Part shown: in pieces, positions 1 through 5,605 of the stretch | Position numbering within the stretch: position 1 is the first letter of the stretch | How the letters are laid out: each line of letters begins with the position of its first letter | Origin: Dehalococcoidia bacterium | Lineage (GTDB): Bacteria > Chloroflexota > Dehalococcoidia > GIF9 > AB-539-J10 | Length of the DNA stretch: 6,246 bases | Reading direction: 5' to 3' | Assembly (NCBI GenBank): GCA_030621105.1 | Contig: JAUXIH010000065.1 | Span: 1-6,246, forward strand | The notes under the pieces: generated by a model | The model's database searches: none | Seen by the model: the letters and a program-made list of their open reading frames with translations, nothing else | Told to the model about the DNA's origin: nothing | Translations under genes and position numbers: made by a program

Positions 1-96
1 GCGGACCTGGATAAACTTGACTGGTCTGAAGCGTTAAAACTGATGCAGCGCAACTGGATCGGCCGCGGAGTGGGGATATGGCTAAAATGCAGCTAG
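1..96 (+). pseudogene. leuS: Truncated leucyl-tRNA synthetase (internal fragment, broken 3' side)
   Basis: The frame is open from the first base to a TAG at 94-96. Residues 1-22 read ADLDKLDWSEALKLMQRNWIGR, which closely matches the conserved leucyl-tRNA synthetase segment around DLDKLDxWP...VKTMQRNWIGRSEG (known from bacterial LeuRS). LeuRS normally continues for several hundred residues past NWIGRS, through the editing domain, KMSKS loop and anticodon-binding domain. Here similarity stops after the Arg codon at 64-66, and only ten unrelated residues (GVGIWLKCS and one Gly) follow. No other forward frame recovers LeuRS sequence downstream, because the next frame encodes an unrelated small protein. 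So this is not a simple frameshift but a junction with foreign DNA: an insertion into leuS, a relic, or an assembly chimera. The 5' part lies outside the window. The family call is firm; the cause of the truncation is inference. Confidence 0.82.
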
Positions 97-248
97 ACCT
101 ATCGAAAGAGGAAGGTAAAATCGTCGAGGTTTATAAACTTGTGCATGACCTCAAGACCAAGCAAGAGGCAATAAAGCGGATGATTCTCTACTTTGAAGCT
201 GAAATCAAGCCTAAAAAGCTCAACAATAAGGACTATTTCCAGGTATAG
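78..248 (+). CDS. Small DUF2683 / ribbon-helix-helix-like protein
   Basis: This is a 56-residue protein. A short strand-like N-terminus (MAKMQLDLSKEE) is followed by two helices around KIVEVYKLVHDLKTKQEAIKRMI and a lysine-rich tail. The pattern 'xQxxLDLS-x-(E)-x-K/R-I-V-x(5)-H-x-L-K-x-K-x-EAI-x-x-(I/L)' resembles the short DUF2683 family and ribbon-helix-helix antitoxin or repressor proteins, whose strands pair in a dimer and contact DNA. The start at 78 is preferred because GGAG (67-70) and GGGG (72-75) lie at ribosome-site distance and the alignment to the family pattern begins there; an ATG at 87 would cut into the strand. The gene overlaps the tail of the broken leuS frame, and its stop (246-248) overlaps the ribosome site of the LemA gene, so the two are probably co-transcribed. 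No recognisable toxin lies beside it. A DNA-binding or autoregulatory role is inference. Confidence 0.68.
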   Translation: MAKMQLDLSKEEGKIVEVYKLVHDLKTKQEAIKRMILYFEAEIKPKKLNNKDYFQV

Positions 249-258
249 GGGGTGAATT

Positions 259-840
259 ATGGCAACGGCGACAATAATCTGGCTGGTGGTAGGTTTCATC
301 ATCATTATAGTACTCGGGGTTTCAATTAAGGGATGGATAAGCATCTACAATAAGTTCCAGTACTGGATCACAAGGGCTCAACGGAAATTCGCCGATGTTG
401 ATGTAATCATGCAGGAGAGGGTAGACAATATTCATGCCCTGGCCCAGGTAGCCAAGAAGTATGATATCCACGAGTATAAGGCTTTGAAGGACGCTATCGA
501 AGCTAGAAGTAGATGGACCAGGGATGCCGAACTAAATGAAAAGGTCAAGCTCGCTTCCGAGGTGGAGAATAACTATCTGAAGCTTCAGGCTGTCTTTGAA
601 AAGTATCCCAACCTCAAAGCCGATAAGATGCATATCTCCCTGATGGAGAGGGATTCTCGAGTAGAGAGGAAACTTCGCAAAACCCGCTTGGAATATAATC
701 GTGTGGCCCAGCAGTATAACGAAAGGACAAGACAGTTCCCCCGTAATATCGTGGCCCGGGTCCATAACTTCAAGGAGCTGGATTATCTTACTTTCGAAGG
801 CCAGGAAGAATATGAGCCTAAAGAAATCTTCGAAGACTAG
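259..840 (+). CDS. lemA: LemA family membrane-anchored protein
   Basis: This is a 193-residue protein. Residues 6-24 form one hydrophobic N-terminal membrane segment (IIWLVVGFIIIIVLGVSI). It is followed by the typical LemA start of YNKF..W..RA...FADVDV.MQERVDNI, then a long helical region with HEYKALKDAIEAR at 71-83. The family's second half is also present: EKYPNLKAD (114-122), LEYNRVAQQYN (144-154) and FPRNIVAR (160-167). The length is normal for LemA. LemA proteins are helical-bundle proteins, mostly outside or at the membrane, whose biochemical role is not settled. The ribosome site AGGGGGTGA (247-255) lies just before the ATG and overlaps the end of the preceding small gene. A 50-base gap separates it from the NUDIX gene. 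The acidic C-terminus (EEYEPKEIFED) looks complete. Family assignment is strong; any role in this cluster is unknown. Confidence 0.88.
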   Translation: MATATIIWLVVGFIIIIVLGVSIKGWISIYNKFQYWITRAQRKFADVDVIMQERVDNIHALAQVAKKYDIHEYKALKDAIEARSRWTRDAELNEKVKLASEVENNYLKLQAVFEKYPNLKADKMHISLMERDSRVERKLRKTRLEYNRVAQQYNERTRQFPRNIVARVHNFKELDYLTFEGQEEYEPKEIFED

Positions 841-890
841 CCACCCGAGCTGGGATAAAGTACCCCGACAATCGGAAGGGGATATGTTTG

Positions 891-1352
891 ATGGCAAAGG
901 TTAAGAAACGCCGGAGAGGAACGGCGCTCGTCGAAACAGAAAAAGGGATTCTTGTCACGGCCGGCAGAGGCGGGGTCTTTTTACTGCCCGGTGGTGGGGC
1001 TAACAGAGGCGAATCTAGAACTAAAGCCGCCATGAGAGAATTAAGAGAGGAAACCGGTTTAAAGCCATATTACGCAAAATACCTTTTCAGACATAGAGGA
1101 AGGGTGTCGAAGTCACACGGACATGGCTATTTTCAAGACCATCATACAGTCTGCCTGGTTAAAGCTCATGGTACCCCGAGGCCCCGGCATGAAATTAAAT
1201 ATGTAGACTTTTATAAGCCGGGGTCCGGAGTGCGTATCTCAGGCGCAACCAGAGAGATAATCGAGAAATACTACAGTTATAAGAAGCGCGGCAAGGCGAA
1301 ACAAAGGCAAATGAGTTTAATAAACAGGATATCAGAATGGCTGGGTTTTTAA
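891..1352 (+). CDS. NUDIX hydrolase
   Basis: This 153-residue protein carries a perfect Nudix box at residues 35-57 (G-x5-E-x7-REL-x-EE-x-G-L), the metal-binding helix that cleaves nucleoside diphosphates linked to another group X. A PGGG turn precedes the box, as is common. The N-terminus is very basic (MAKVKKRRRG) and so is the C-terminus (KKRGKAKQRQ, 131-140), which could favour RNA or other anionic partners. The substrate cannot be read from the sequence. ATG at 891 is chosen over the adjacent TTG at 888 because GGAAGGGGAT (874-883) then has good spacing. Its last 16 bases overlap the start of the 2H phosphoesterase gene, so the two are likely translationally coupled and may act on related nucleotides or RNA ends. 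Family is certain; substrate is unknown. Confidence 0.93.
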   Translation: MAKVKKRRRGTALVETEKGILVTAGRGGVFLLPGGGANRGESRTKAAMRELREETGLKPYYAKYLFRHRGRVSKSHGHGYFQDHHTVCLVKAHGTPRPRHEIKYVDFYKPGSGVRISGATREIIEKYYSYKKRGKAKQRQMSLINRISEWLGF

Positions 1353-2017
1353 TAGAATTTCGAATGCACGGGTATGCTAAAGAGTACGCAAAGGACATAG
1401 TGTACTCTGTCGCCAAGAAGTTCAGAGTCAGAGGGGTTACGAGGAAAAAGGTAGTACCTCATATATCCTTGTACGGACCCGGCAGGGCCGATGATATAAG
1501 AAAAGTAATTTCGTCAGTAAAGAAGGCAGGGCGTAAATATTCCTTGGTTCCTTTCAAGGTTAAGGGCTTCGGTTACTTCGACAAAACCCCAAAGGTCATA
1601 TACTTTGAAATAAACCCTTCCCAAGAGCTTGAGGACTTGAGATGGGAACTATCCCAGGAATTAAGAAAGGTATCCACCGGTCAATCATGGGACAGCCGAA
1701 GAAACCACTCGTTTCATGCCACTATCGCCTTCCGGGATATTGATACAAAGTTCAACGGAATATGGTCTTACCTCAAGAGCAAGGAGGAGCCAGATATTAA
1801 CCAATATCTTCTCAGAATAACGGTCATAGGCGCTCGCGGGCGAATTGTATGTGAGTACGATTTAATTCTTAAGAGACTGCTGAACCGCAGAGAAGCACTA
1901 AGCAAACGTCTATTCCAGAAGACCATAAACAGATTACGAGAACTACAGGGCTTGCCACCTGAGAAACCAACCTTTTTAATGGATCGGCTGAAGAGACTGT
2001 TCGGAGGGTCCAGTTAA
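1337..2017 (+). CDS. 2H phosphoesterase, 2'-5' RNA ligase family protein
   Basis: This 226-residue protein has the two HxS/T signatures of the 2H phosphoesterase superfamily: PHISLYG with H42 and S44, and FHATIAF with H127 and T129. The fold spans about residues 1-175 (start FLIEFR, strand VIYFEI at 87-92, final strand EYDLIL). Family members act on 2',5'- or 2',3'-cyclic phosphodiester bonds in RNA ends or small nucleotides; the exact reaction is not predictable here. An additional basic helical tail at about 176-226 (KRLLNRREALSKRLFQKTINRLREL, then PPEKPT and a final KRLFGGSS) lies beyond the minimal fold and could bind RNA or protein. The start at 1337 is supported by AGGA at 1326-1329 and by the conserved hydrophobic first strand GFLIEFR; ATG at 1364 would remove that strand. 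The gene overlaps the NUDIX gene by 16 bases. Confidence 0.88.
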   Translation: MAGFLIEFRMHGYAKEYAKDIVYSVAKKFRVRGVTRKKVVPHISLYGPGRADDIRKVISSVKKAGRKYSLVPFKVKGFGYFDKTPKVIYFEINPSQELEDLRWELSQELRKVSTGQSWDSRRNHSFHATIAFRDIDTKFNGIWSYLKSKEEPDINQYLLRITVIGARGRIVCEYDLILKRLLNRREALSKRLFQKTINRLRELQGLPPEKPTFLMDRLKRLFGGSS

Positions 2018-2072
2018 TTATACGCTCATTACCGTTAAAGAAGGCTACACGTACAAAAGAGGGAGGTGAGAA

Positions 2073-2561
2073 ATGAATTGGTTCAAGAATCATCTGAACT
2101 TGAGTTTATTTTTTGCATGGTTAGCGGCTAACTTCCTTTTCTACACGGGTTTCATCCTAGCGCCGGAGGGTGGAGAGCTGGCTGTAGAATGGGTTACACT
2201 CTTCGTGTTGGCAGGCATTTTAATTCTAGGCACTGAAATATGGTATTTATTACAAAAGCGCAGAAGTCTATTCTATCTATTCCTAAATTTACTCAACTGG
2301 ATAGGCTTTATAATCTTACTTGCTCTTGCCAACAAAAGAGCAGAAAATACTGTCGAATTAAAAGTTTGGCGGTTAGGCGAGCCAGTTAAGCTGATACATA
2401 CTGACTATGATTTACGTCATCTTCAAGAGGTTCTAAGCTGCCCTACCTGCGCTTTCTATAACCGAGAGGCTGCCGAACGAGGTCAACCGTGGTGTGATGC
2501 ACCCAATTCACCCTATATTGAAAAAAATTACTGTCATACCTTTACACTCAAAAATAAATAG
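2073..2561 (+). CDS. Unknown membrane protein with four-cysteine tail
   Basis: I do not recognise a family for this 162-residue protein. It has three likely membrane segments at about 8-29, 41-60 and 65-86, with positive residues (QKRRS) between the second and third. A soluble C-terminal part follows, with cysteines at 123, 126, 141 and 154 (C-x2-C-x14-C-x12-C) in the context SCPTCAFYNREAAERG...WCDAP...NYCHTF. Such CxxC-FY...WC...C-x-F patterns are typical of small zinc- or iron-sulfur-binding modules, but the metal is not known. The start is fixed by a very strong ribosome site, GGGAGGTGAG (2061-2070). The gene sits 55 bases after the 2H gene in the same direction. It is more AT-rich than the genes to its left and could be a separate acquisition. 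Confidence 0.72.
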   Translation: MNWFKNHLNLSLFFAWLAANFLFYTGFILAPEGGELAVEWVTLFVLAGILILGTEIWYLLQKRRSLFYLFLNLLNWIGFIILLALANKRAENTVELKVWRLGEPVKLIHTDYDLRHLQEVLSCPTCAFYNREAAERGQPWCDAPNSPYIEKNYCHTFTLKNK

Positions 2562-2619
2562 CGACTGAATTATGCTCCTGAATGTTGCTGATTACACTAA
2601 AACTCAAAATGTGACCTTG

Positions 2620-2628
2620 TGGTACAAT
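2620..2628 (+). promoter_or_regulatory. Possible extended -10 promoter with overlapping palindrome
   Basis: TGG followed by TACAAT (2623-2628) fits the extended -10 form TGnTATAAT with one mismatch. No convincing -35 lies at normal spacing, which extended -10 promoters can tolerate. A small inverted repeat GTAC-AATACT-GTAC (2622-2635) overlaps it and could be a regulator site. It lies in the 139-base AT-rich gap before the four-span membrane protein gene. Prediction only. Confidence 0.3.
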
Positions 2629-2718
2629 ACTGTACGATAGACAGAGCTATGACGTTTAAGTTAGTATTTGACTTATACAGCCTAGTTTGAATTCCCACGG
2701 GTGGAGCAGACAAAAAAC

Positions 2719-3078
2719 ATGAACAAAAGAAGAGGTGTAGGGTTTGTACTGATGTTGTCGTGTTCAATATTCTTCATATTAGGTTCGTTCTGGTACACGC
2801 GCTTAGCCTATGTCGGGAAAGATTTATGGCCGCAATTATCGATCGGGTTAACAGTTGGTATACCAGCCATAGTTACTATGATAATCACTTGGTTACATTC
2901 GAAAGTCGGTGGCATAATCGCTATTTGCTTAGCTTCTTTTGCTTCACTATTTTGGCTAGTACAAATTCTCGTTGGAGACAATGAGCCCAGACTAATATGG
3001 AGCCTATTCATCTCTAGTACCATATATCTGGTTGGAGCTATTATTGTTCTCATGTCAACGAGGAGGATACACCAATAA
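2719..3078 (+). CDS. Unknown four-span membrane protein
   Basis: This is a 119-residue protein if started at the ATG at 2719. A basic start (MNKRRG) is followed by four hydrophobic segments at about 7-25, 40-59, 63-85 and 92-112, and a short basic end (STRRIHQ). No catalytic or binding motif is visible, so no function is proposed. GGAG at 2703-2706 lies 12 bases before the ATG, a long but usable spacing. An in-frame GTG at 2701 would add six residues (MEQTKN) but has no ribosome site upstream. The coding region is clearly AT-rich compared with the right-hand operon. The gene is separated from the preceding one by 157 bases and may be transcribed separately. It ends in a convergent intergenic region. 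Confidence 0.66.
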   Translation: MNKRRGVGFVLMLSCSIFFILGSFWYTRLAYVGKDLWPQLSIGLTVGIPAIVTMIITWLHSKVGGIIAICLASFASLFWLVQILVGDNEPRLIWSLFISSTIYLVGAIIVLMSTRRIHQ

Positions 3079-3086
3079 AGATGGTT

Positions 3087-3118
3087 CTACCTATCGACCT
3101 CTTCGGTAGTTCTTTTTG
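3087..3118 (+). terminator. Possible rho-independent terminator, + strand genes
   Basis: CTACC (3087-3091) can pair with GGTAG (3105-3109) across a 13-base loop and is followed by the T-rich run TTCTTTTTG (3110-3118). The stem is short and only moderately GC-rich, so strength is doubtful. The position, nine bases after the stop of the last + strand gene, is right for a terminator. Confidence 0.35.
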
Positions 3119-3145
3119 AAGGTAAGTGAGGCTAAGGTATCCGGT

Positions 3146-3180
3146 TTCAGGTAACAAATAAGTAAATTGTGACACCTGAA
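3146..3180. repeat. Inverted repeat in convergent intergenic region
   Basis: The arms TTCAGGT (3146-3152) and ACCTGAA (3174-3180) are perfect 7-base complements. An inner pair ACAA (3154-3157) and TTGT (3167-3170) extends the symmetry around the AT-rich centre ATAAGTAAA. No T-run follows on either strand, so it is not a standard terminator. It could be an RNA hairpin, a protein-binding site or a recombination core; none is demonstrated. Confidence 0.5.
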
Positions 3181-3185
3181 TAAGA

Positions 3186-3203
3186 ACAGGAGAGGGGGCC
3201 TGT
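3186..3203 (-). terminator. Possible terminator of the integrase operon
   Basis: Read on the - strand, ACAGG and CCTGT form a 5-bp stem around an 8-base loop (CCCCCTCT), followed by the T-rich stretch TCTTATT. It lies 15 bases beyond the stop of the last - strand gene. The stem is short, so this is a weak prediction supported mainly by its position. Confidence 0.3.
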
Positions 3204-3218
3204 ACAAGCTCTCAATAG

Positions 3219-3755
3219 CTAATCAGGTCTCTTCATGTGGCTGGACCCGATCTCCGGGTAAAGGGTAAAGAGGGGGTTGGACCAGAGTTCCTCCCCGGCG
3301 GCCATTCCCTCTTTAGTGAGGCGGTAATACACCCGATCCGGTGCCGGCGGGTAGTTTGCCTGTATCGACGACGCCTCAGTTTCCCCGGTTACCTCTACCC
3401 AGCTAAGGTGTTTCAGCACACCAAAGTAGACCAAAAATGAGTGATAGCGCATGTGGGTAAACTTGCGGGATATCCTCTTAAGCTCACGCTGGTAGATATC
3501 TTCGGCTTTCTCTTCAGTGACATCGGCACCCTTGACCACCATACGGCTGATGATCCTTTCGGCACGCTCCCGGGCAGTTGCCTTAGCGAGGGCCTCTTTG
3601 TACTCATAGTTGATATCTGCCTGTGCGGCACCAACTTCAGGGTCAATGACACGCGACCCCTCCGGTCCGCGACCGAGGAGAAACTCCCTGATAAACCAGC
3701 CGCAGCCAAAGGGCCTCAGAAAGCCTCCCTGGCTGGGCCTAACTGCTATCGCCAT
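3219..3755 (-). CDS. Winged-helix-like protein of unknown role
   Basis: This 178-residue protein has no family that I can name. The N-terminal part contains a predicted helical, charged region at about 45-98 (EYKEALAKATARERAERIISRMV, then EEKAEDIYQRELKRISRKF). The C-terminal part, about 100-160, looks like a winged helix: a helical stretch YHSFLVYFGVLKHLSWVEVTG, a loop with NYPPAP, then RVYYRLTKEG (141-150), which resembles the wing and following helix of PadR/MarR-like regulators. The protein ends with a short tail past LYPEIG. The ATG at 3755 is 26 bases after the preceding stop; GGGATGA just upstream is only a fair ribosome site. As the last gene of an operon starting with an integrase, it may be an element-encoded DNA-binding protein. 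That role is inference. Confidence 0.68.
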   Translation of the reverse strand: MAIAVRPSQGGFLRPFGCGWFIREFLLGRGPEGSRVIDPEVGAAQADINYEYKEALAKATARERAERIISRMVVKGADVTEEKAEDIYQRELKRISRKFTHMRYHSFLVYFGVLKHLSWVEVTGETEASSIQANYPPAPDRVYYRLTKEGMAAGEELWSNPLFTLYPEIGSSHMKRPD

Positions 3756-3781
3756 AAGATCATCCCAAGCATTCCTTTTCC

Positions 3782-5605
3782 CTATCGCGCCTGAGAGGAC
3801 AGGGTAATATCCCCAATTTCGTATTGACTAAGAAGCCTCTCAGCCTCAGGCTTCATTTCGGCAAGCTCCTTGCTCTTTAGTGTGTTACGGTACTGCTCCT
3901 CCGTCATATGAGGTGGGCAGTACTTCCCCGCATAAAAGCTAAGCGCGGAGCGCATGTGGCTGGCCAGTGAGGGGTACTCCTCACTCCAGTGCTTCAAGTC
4001 GTATCGTCCCTTGAAAGTCCTGTCATCCCCGTAGGTAACGGTATAGTCCACCTTGTGGTAGCTGCCGTCCCTGGGCGCCGTCTGCGCCCACTCAAAGAGC
4101 AGGTGTTCAGCCTCTTCCCAGGTACTCTCATCCTTAGTTCCGGTTAAGGTTCTGGGGGTAAAGTCATCTGTGCCTACCTTACCCTCAGCCCTTCGCAGGG
4201 TAATAGAGCGAGCTTTTATCCTGCTGCTGCCGCTCGCAGCCTCACGTGGATGCCCAGGATTTTCTTTTGCCAGTAACCTCATCTCCTCGGCATAATCTAG
4301 GACACTATCGATAAAGGCAGCACCCCCCAGCTCTCCACTATGGGTAAAGGTGGCCGGCTTGAAGAAACCGTCCTCAAACATCTGGCGAGCGTCATCATCC
4401 CACCACTCGGCAATCGTCTTATCGGTACGATTATCGGTAATCCATATCCCCAGGCGGTCCCGCTCGACAAAGCTGCTGACTGAGACATCATACCTGGTTA
4501 GCAACTCACCACGACGCTTAAATCCAGATTGAGCCTCAACGCTATACTCAAACTTCCTCTTTTCCTTACTGGTAAGGTCCGTTACCCATTGAGCTTCTTC
4601 ATCTCCCCAATAAAGGGATATGTAGTTATTCCCGGTAAAGTAGGGCTCAATCACTACTCCTGCGGCGCGGTAACGGTAAGATAATGTTTGCTGTTTTTCT
4701 GAGTGTATCGCTAGCCTTTCTCCAACAGCCTGTCCGGCTTCACCAGGGCTGTCAAACTTCTCGTACTCCGCTACGTCGCCCAGTCTGAGCCAAACATACT
4801 CAGCGCGGGGCTTACGTTCTTTATTGAAGACATGCCGCCGAGCTTTAGCCACGGCTTTTTTTGCTTCGCCAACGCTCACCTTCTCACCCCAGCCTTTGTA
4901 TCCAACCTCTTCCCAAAAGCCGCCAGCAAGTGATACATGAGGCAGGTTTTCCCTTTTAGCAATGGCAATAATATCTTCGGGTTTGGCGTAATCAACCATA
5001 CCTCGCATCCAGAGACGTTCCGGCTTGTTGGGATCCTCCTCGGTATAGCTGTAGCCTCCATACTGCCAGTTGGTAAGATATGCACCGTGATAGTGTTTCA
5101 CCCGGCCTTCAGGTGAGCCGGGATTCCCAAGTAATCCTTTGACCATGGACCTTGTTATACCCATCATGAAGGCGCCCATCACGATTAGCCCGACGAAGGA
5201 AAACATCGCACCCGCCCAGTCGGGCATTATTGCCAACGGCACCTCTTGCAGGGGTAACAGATCAACACTAACCATATCGCCAGGGTCAATGCCGTCCAAC
5301 TCGCCGGCATTGACCTCAAGGAAGTGGCGGCACGGCACTTTAGGAGTTACCTGCTGCCCTGGAGCAATACGCTGCGCTGTGTCCACTACCTCCAGCGATT
5401 CGGAAAGAAAGGCTATATCAAGGTCAAAAAGCATCGGCGCGGTGGTGACCGTGACATACTGCTCCCAGCCGGTATCAAAGAGTATACCCATCCTCTCTGG
5501 AAGCTCAGCCAGGCCGCCCAGTCCCTGCGCCAGCTCCCACGGGGTGCTGGCTATATCAACCTGCCACTGTTTCTCCCTGATGGTTACTACTGCTTTTCCC
5601 GGCAT
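3782..5605 (-). CDS. DUF192 - membrane segment - polyvalent-type C-terminal domain fusion
   Basis: This 607-residue protein has several parts. Residues 7-117 are a DUF192 domain: VDIASTPWELAQGLGGLAELPERMGILF, a DLDIAFL strand, FLEVNAGELDGIDPGDMVSVDLL. The usual 'WMKNT' motif is replaced by VTVTTAP. Residues 131-150 form one hydrophobic, probably transmembrane, segment (FSFVGLIVMGAFMMGI). Residues 160-450 are a long region I cannot assign, rich in W, Y and charged residues. Residues about 495-600 (WEEAEHLLFEW, HKVDYTVTYGDDRTFKGRYDL, SLASHMRSALSFYAG, MTEEQYRNTL, LLSQYEIG) resemble the large polyvalent protein-associated (LPD) domains of phages and conjugative elements. The specific LPD subtype is not known to me. 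The start at 5605 has GGGAGG at 5612-5617 and overlaps the integrase stop by 19 bases, indicating translational coupling. Usual DUF192 proteins are only about 120-170 residues, so this fusion is unusual. Confidence 0.8.
   Translation of the reverse strand: MPGKAVVTIREKQWQVDIASTPWELAQGLGGLAELPERMGILFDTGWEQYVTVTTAPMLFDLDIAFLSESLEVVDTAQRIAPGQQVTPKVPCRHFLEVNAGELDGIDPGDMVSVDLLPLQEVPLAIMPDWAGAMFSFVGLIVMGAFMMGITRSMVKGLLGNPGSPEGRVKHYHGAYLTNWQYGGYSYTEEDPNKPERLWMRGMVDYAKPEDIIAIAKRENLPHVSLAGGFWEEVGYKGWGEKVSVGEAKKAVAKARRHVFNKERKPRAEYVWLRLGDVAEYEKFDSPGEAGQAVGERLAIHSEKQQTLSYRYRAAGVVIEPYFTGNNYISLYWGDEEAQWVTDLTSKEKRKFEYSVEAQSGFKRRGELLTRYDVSVSSFVERDRLGIWITDNRTDKTIAEWWDDDARQMFEDGFFKPATFTHSGELGGAAFIDSVLDYAEEMRLLAKENPGHPREAASGSSRIKARSITLRRAEGKVGTDDFTPRTLTGTKDESTWEEAEHLLFEWAQTAPRDGSYHKVDYTVTYGDDRTFKGRYDLKHWSEEYPSLASHMRSALSFYAGKYCPPHMTEEQYRNTLKSKELAEMKPEAERLLSQYEIGDITLSSQAR

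Larger units (their letters stand above)
3079..3218. other. Convergent intergenic region
   Basis: This 140-base gap separates the + strand gene group from the - strand integrase operon. It contains the two weak terminator candidates and the 35-base inverted repeat described separately. No convincing gene is present, and the base composition shifts from AT-rich on its left to more GC-rich on its right. Confidence 0.6.

Noticed and set aside
78..248. Complete toxin-antitoxin pair with the small RHH-like protein as antitoxin
   Set aside because: The adjacent gene is a LemA protein and no RelE, HicA, PIN or similar toxin is visible next to it.
2671..2706. A stretch (TTTGAAT...CCCAC) that at first looks like the T-arm and 3' end of a tRNA, a possible att site
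   Set aside because: The arms do not pair into a T-stem and no other tRNA arms can be built upstream.
2701..2718. GTG at 2701 as the start of the four-span membrane protein
   Set aside because: No ribosome site lies upstream of it, whereas GGAG at 2703-2706 can serve the ATG at 2719; it remains a minor alternative.
3081..3119. A 12-residue reading frame (MVLPIDLFGSSF) after AGGAGG at 3060-3065
   Set aside because: The ribosome site is about 15 bases from the ATG, the frame is tiny and it overlaps the terminator candidate; AGGAGG here is simply coding sequence at the end of the four-span protein.
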